Assembly (NCBI GenBank): GCA_021778515.1
Contig: JAJYCJ010000010.1
Coordinates: forward strand, 1 to 55,593
Direction: 5' to 3'
From: Acidobacteriota bacterium
GTDB lineage: Bacteria > Acidobacteriota > UBA4820 > DSQY01
Length of the DNA stretch: 55,593 bases
Of the stretch, positions 52,602 through 55,593 are shown one piece after another. The position numbers were made by a program, and so were the translations under genes. Within the stretch, counting starts at the first letter, position 1, and each line of letters opens with the position of its first letter. Under the pieces are notes generated by a model. That model was not told the origin of the DNA, did not search any database, and worked only from the letters and a program-made list of their open reading frames with translations.

Positions 52602-54002
52602 CTACCTCTTCCCCGGCCGCTTCGCCCACTCCCGGAGGAAGGCCTCGGCGGCGGGGGCGTCGGTGATCGCGCCGTCCACCTGGCGCTCCATGAGGGCGTC
52701 GAGGGCCTGCCCCAGCTCGGGGCCTGGCCGCTGGAGGCCGAGGAGGTCCATGGCGCGCAGGCCGTCCACGAGTTTGGGCAGGCGGCGGAGCTCGGGGCCG
52801 TCGCTGGCGGCCATGGCCATGATCTGCCGCGAGAGATCGCGAAGCTGGGCGAGGTTGGATTCCATCTCGGCGCCCCTGGCGGCGGATTTGTCGGCGTAGG
52901 CGAGGGCCAGCAGGAGGGGCAGGAGGTCGCCCATGGAATGGATCAGGCGCCTCAGGGGGGTCCTGCCGGGTTCGGACTTGATGAGGGCCAGCGGCCGGAG
53001 GTGGTTGAGGCAGAGGTCGGAGACATCCTGCGCCTCGGCGTTGGAGAACCGAAGGCGGTGCAGAACGTTACGGGCGATCTCGGCGGACGGCTTGGGGTGG
53101 CCGTAGAAGTGCACGTTCCCCTCGGCGTCCACGGTGCGGGTGTCGGCCTTGCCCGCGTCGTGGAAGAGCAGGGCGATGCGCAGGAGGGAGAGCTGGCCGG
53201 TGTCCAGGGGCGGCAGGCCCAGCTCCGGGAGCCAGGCGGGAGAGCCGTCGAGCTGTTCGAGGGCCACCAGGGTGTGCTCCAGCACGTCGGCGTGGTGATA
53301 GTGGTTCTGTTGCAGTCCCTTCAGGCGCTCCAGCTCGGGCACGAGGACGAAGAGCACCTCCGAGGCCGCCATGAGGCGCACGGCCTCGCCCGCCCTGGGG
53401 GAGGCGAAGAGGTGCTCCAACTCCAGCTGGAGGCGCTCCGTGGGCACCCCGAGCAGGGCGTCGCGCTGCGCGGAGGCGGTCCGCTCCGTCTCGGGATCGA
53501 GACGGAAGGCCGGGAGCTGGGCCACCATGCGGAAGGCCTTGAGGATCCGAACCGGATCGTCGAGGAAGGCGCCGGGCGAGGCCATCCGGATGCGCCCCTC
53601 CGCCAGATCGTGGAAGCCTCCCGTGGGGTCCAGGAAGCGGCGCGCCTCCACGTCGTAGGCGATGGAGTTGATGGTGAAGTCCCGCCGGTTCAGGTCCGCC
53701 TCCAGGCTGCCGTCGTGAAGGCCCACCCAGTCCAGGCGCAGCTCGTCCAGCGGGATGCGGTAGGTGGGCGTGGCCTCCTTGCCGAGGGGCACCACGTGGC
53801 TTCCGTACCGCTTCGCGAAGAAGAGCGCCATGTCGTAGGGATGCAGGGTGGCGAAATCCAGGTCGACGGGCTGGAGGTCGAGGGCCAGGTCCCGGATCGC
53901 CCCGCCGACCAGGTAGACGGGCTCGCCCCTCTCGAGGCCGGCCTCCAGGATGGCCGGGATCAACGGGTGCTCCTGGATGCGGTCGCGGGTCCTGTCGCGC
54001 AT
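52602..54002 (-). CDS. cca: CCA tRNA nucleotidyltransferase / poly(A) polymerase family, with HD domain
   Basis: Encodes 466 aa. It adds or repairs the 3' CCA of tRNA or, in the related branch, adds poly(A). The class II nucleotidyltransferase core shows LVGGAIRDLAL, the DxD motif in PVDLDFAT, RRDFTINSIAYD and DDPVRILKAFRM. A C-terminal HD-type phosphohydrolase region follows (HADVLEHTLVALE, LLFHDAGKA). The N-terminal core resembles the group with combined CCA/HD proteins. ATG 54002 has GGGAGGT upstream on the minus strand. The choice between CCA-adding and poly(A) activity cannot be made without alignment. Confidence 0.9.
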   Translation of the reverse strand: MRDRTRDRIQEHPLIPAILEAGLERGEPVYLVGGAIRDLALDLQPVDLDFATLHPYDMALFFAKRYGSHVVPLGKEATPTYRIPLDELRLDWVGLHDGSLEADLNRRDFTINSIAYDVEARRFLDPTGGFHDLAEGRIRMASPGAFLDDPVRILKAFRMVAQLPAFRLDPETERTASAQRDALLGVPTERLQLELEHLFASPRAGEAVRLMAASEVLFVLVPELERLKGLQQNHYHHADVLEHTLVALEQLDGSPAWLPELGLPPLDTGQLSLLRIALLFHDAGKADTRTVDAEGNVHFYGHPKPSAEIARNVLHRLRFSNAEAQDVSDLCLNHLRPLALIKSEPGRTPLRRLIHSMGDLLPLLLALAYADKSAARGAEMESNLAQLRDLSRQIMAMAASDGPELRRLPKLVDGLRAMDLLGLQRPGPELGQALDALMERQVDGAITDAPAAEAFLREWAKRPGKR

Positions 54003-54130
54003 GGTGACCTCCCTTCGCCGCCTTGCTGGTTAAGTATAGGGTCCGCCTCGCGGGGGCGCCAAGATGGACCCGTGCGAAGTGAAAAGGGTGAGTTGCGACT
54101 GAACATAGGAAGGCTTGAGGGGTCCCGTCG

Positions 54131-54314
54131 TGCTATATTGGGCCGAATCGGACGGGGGCTGGCGAGAGGGTGGCCTGGGTGCTCTCCGGCCGCGCCGGGC
54201 CGGAAGTCCGTGGAGGGGCTGAATGGTGGCGGAGCGTGATCCCAGGGGACGCGGTGAAAGAGGGTCTTTACCGAGAGCCGGGTCAGCCTGTGGGCGCTGG
54301 AGCGCCGATCGATC
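54131..54314 (+). promoter_or_regulatory. Extended -10 promoter and long GC-rich leader of the PHP gene
   Basis: TGCTATATT (54131-54139) is an extended -10. Transcription from there would give a ~170-nt leader with several possible hairpins (CTCTCCGGCCGCGCCGGGCC; GGGCGCTGGAGCGCC). No known riboswitch motif was recognised. The rest of 54003-54130 contains nothing obvious. Confidence 0.4.
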
Positions 54315-55274
54315 ATGAGTGAGGCCGCCCCGGTTCGAGCCGATCTGCACGTGCACACCCGCTACTCGGGCTGGCGGCACCTGCGGTTCATCCATCCCCG
54401 CGACTGCTACAGCGAGCCCAAGGCCGTCTACGACGCCGCCCTCGCGAGGGGCATGCGCTTCGTGGCGATCACCGACCACGACGCGGTGGAGGGGGCGCTG
54501 CGGCTCCTCGAAGAGCCCGGCGTGGACCCCCGGCGGGTCATCGCGGGCGAGGAGGTGGAGGCCCTCTTCCCCGAGACGGGGCAGTGGGTCCACGTGAACG
54601 TCCTGGGCATCACCGAGGGGGACCACCGGCGGCTCCAGGCGCTCAAGGCCGACGTCCGGGACGTGGCGGCCTACTGCCGCGAGAGGGGCCTGCTGTACGT
54701 GCTGAACCATCCCTTCCAGTCCTACCTGGGCCAGAAGCCCCTGGAGGCCTACATCGAGGATCTGCTGGGCCTCTTCAGCCACGTGGAGGGCCTCAACGGC
54801 GGCGTCCCGGAGCTTCAGAACAGGGCCGTCACCGAGCTCTGCCGGGCCGCCGCGGCGCGGGGCCTGGAGCTGACGCAGGCGGGCGGATCGGACGCGCACC
54901 GGCTCGGCCGGGTGGGCGCGGCGTGGACCCAGGCGCGGGCCGAGACGGCACAGGAGTTCCTGCGGGAGGTGCGGGCGGGGCGCTGCACGGTCGGCGGGAG
55001 CACGGCGGGCACCCTCGGCCTCCTCCGGGACGTCTACGCCGTGGTGGCCGCCTACTACGGGCGCCTCTATTCGGGTCGCGGAGAGGCCCCCGGCGCGGCG
55101 GCCTACGCGCTGGACGCGGGGTTCGCCACCCTGAGCCTGCCCGCCGCCCTCCTCGGGCTGCCCGCCGCCATCGTCGTGGCCAGCCAGATCAGGCAGAAGG
55201 CGGTCTCCAGGCGCGTGCTCGCGCGACTTTCCGGGTTGGACTGGCCCAGGCTCCTGGCCGCGGCCGGCGCCTGA
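54315..55274 (+). CDS. PHP-domain metal-dependent phosphoesterase
   Basis: Encodes 319 aa. The PHP metal-binding set is visible: RADLHVHTRYSG, AITDHDAVEG, IAGEEVEAL, LNHPFQ and GGSDAHRLGRVG. It resembles the TrpH/YciV-like group, which act on nucleotide phosphates or RNA ends; the substrate here is not known. A C-terminal ~80-residue part contains two hydrophobic stretches (GFATLSLPAALLGLPAAIVV) and could be membrane-associated. A weak GGAG lies ~12 nt upstream of ATG 54315. It may be co-transcribed with the gene at 55398. Confidence 0.88.
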   Translation: MSEAAPVRADLHVHTRYSGWRHLRFIHPRDCYSEPKAVYDAALARGMRFVAITDHDAVEGALRLLEEPGVDPRRVIAGEEVEALFPETGQWVHVNVLGITEGDHRRLQALKADVRDVAAYCRERGLLYVLNHPFQSYLGQKPLEAYIEDLLGLFSHVEGLNGGVPELQNRAVTELCRAAAARGLELTQAGGSDAHRLGRVGAAWTQARAETAQEFLREVRAGRCTVGGSTAGTLGLLRDVYAVVAAYYGRLYSGRGEAPGAAAYALDAGFATLSLPAALLGLPAAIVVASQIRQKAVSRRVLARLSGLDWPRLLAAAGA

Positions 55275-55397
55275 ATCGGCGGCGCCTCGTGGTAGCATGG
55301 GCCGAGACCGGCGAGGATGGCGCGGAGAGGCCCTTCGGGCGCTTTCCCCGAGAGCCCGGACGGGCGGGTCCCTGAAGACGTGAAGCGAGGCGTGACG

Positions 55398-55593
55398 ATG
55401 AAGATGCAGCTCATCTACCCGAGCTGGCCGAAGCTGGAACGACAGACGGAGTTTCACCTGCCGCCGCACGGCCCCGTGGTGTTCGCCGCCGAGGTGCCCG
55501 AGGAGGTGGAGCTGAGCTTCACCGACGAGAACCTCCAGGAGGTGGACTACTCCGAGGGAGCGGACCTGGTGGCCCTCAGCGTCATGCTCACGA
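55398..55593 (+). CDS. Probable B12-binding/radical-SAM protein N-terminus (3' partial)
   Basis: The first 65 residues are MKMQLIYPSWPKLERQTEFH ... PPHGPVVFAAEVPEEVELSF ... DLVALSVMLT. The MxxxLIYP start, the P-P-G/H-x-AA-x-P pattern and the DLVALSVM strand are typical of the Rossmann-like B12-binding domain that precedes a radical-SAM domain. The catalytic part lies outside the window, so this is tentative. ATG 55398 is ~120 nt after the PHP gene. Confidence 0.6.
   Translation, partial: MKMQLIYPSWPKLERQTEFHLPPHGPVVFAAEVPEEVELSFTDENLQEVDYSEGADLVALSVMLT

Noticed and set aside
1-55593. tRNA, rRNA, SRP RNA or RNase P RNA genes
   Set aside because: No T-loop GGTTCGAATCC-type motif or conserved RNA core was found on either strand by eye. 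A covariance search would be needed to exclude weak cases.

Overview
This is a 55.6-kb piece of a GC-rich (estimated by eye at 65-70%) Gram-negative bacterial chromosome. The Gram-negative call rests on a TonB-dependent outer-membrane receptor, a lipoprotein with a lipobox, a TonB-type C-terminal domain and many signal peptides. The gene mix (Ser/Thr kinase, DUF4388, PKD- and BNR-rich secreted proteins, a MeaB/epimerase pair, a malic enzyme-PTA fusion) fits Acidobacteriota or a neighbouring deltaproteobacterial/myxobacterial lineage. That placement is inference, because no rRNA gene or clear taxonomic marker is present.

Layout. 1-6.0 kb: acyl-CoA dehydrogenase, meaB, methylmalonyl-CoA epimerase, two small unknowns and a malic enzyme-phosphotransacetylase fusion (propionate/C4 carbon flow). 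6.4-7.7 kb: an Fe-S protein. 9.0-24.4 kb: a secreted-protein region with a giant BNR-repeat/lipase/PKD protein, a small membrane protein, a PolX-like PHP protein, a tetraheme cytochrome with a metallophosphatase-like front, and a subtilisin-like protease on the minus strand. 24.5-31.3 kb: S41 protease, ffh, a receiver-kinase-TonB fusion and a coiled-coil protein. 31.3-36.4 kb: a cobalamin riboswitch followed by btuF-btuC-btuD-btuB-like genes. 37-42.6 kb: DUF4388 protein, histidine phosphatase, argS with a low-GC insert, a GIY-YIG nuclease and a diacylglycerol-kinase-like protein. 43.1-43.8 kb: a HEPN/MNT toxin-antitoxin pair. 44.6-49.6 kb: a lower-GC cluster of exported proteins that includes two diverged paralogs. 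50.2-55.6 kb: DUF2231 protein, queA, CCA-adding enzyme, a PHP phosphoesterase and the start of what may be a B12-binding/radical-SAM gene.

The gaps between genes are rich in repeats. The clearest is a ~326-bp MITE-like element present three times, with terminal inverted repeats and 5-bp target duplications (TTGAT, GCCGA, and GAAAG with one base lost). A ~123-bp REP-like palindrome recurs near 36.5, 41.0-41.7, 42.8 and 43.9-44.3 kb. There are also 8-bp microsatellites and a 42-bp minisatellite. Cobalamin links several genes: MeaB serves a B12 mutase, and a riboswitch-controlled uptake operon lies in the middle. The best candidates for undescribed biology are the kinase-TonB fusion next to the B12 operon, a C-terminal domain shared by two otherwise unrelated secreted proteins, the MITE family, and the paralogous exported-protein cluster.
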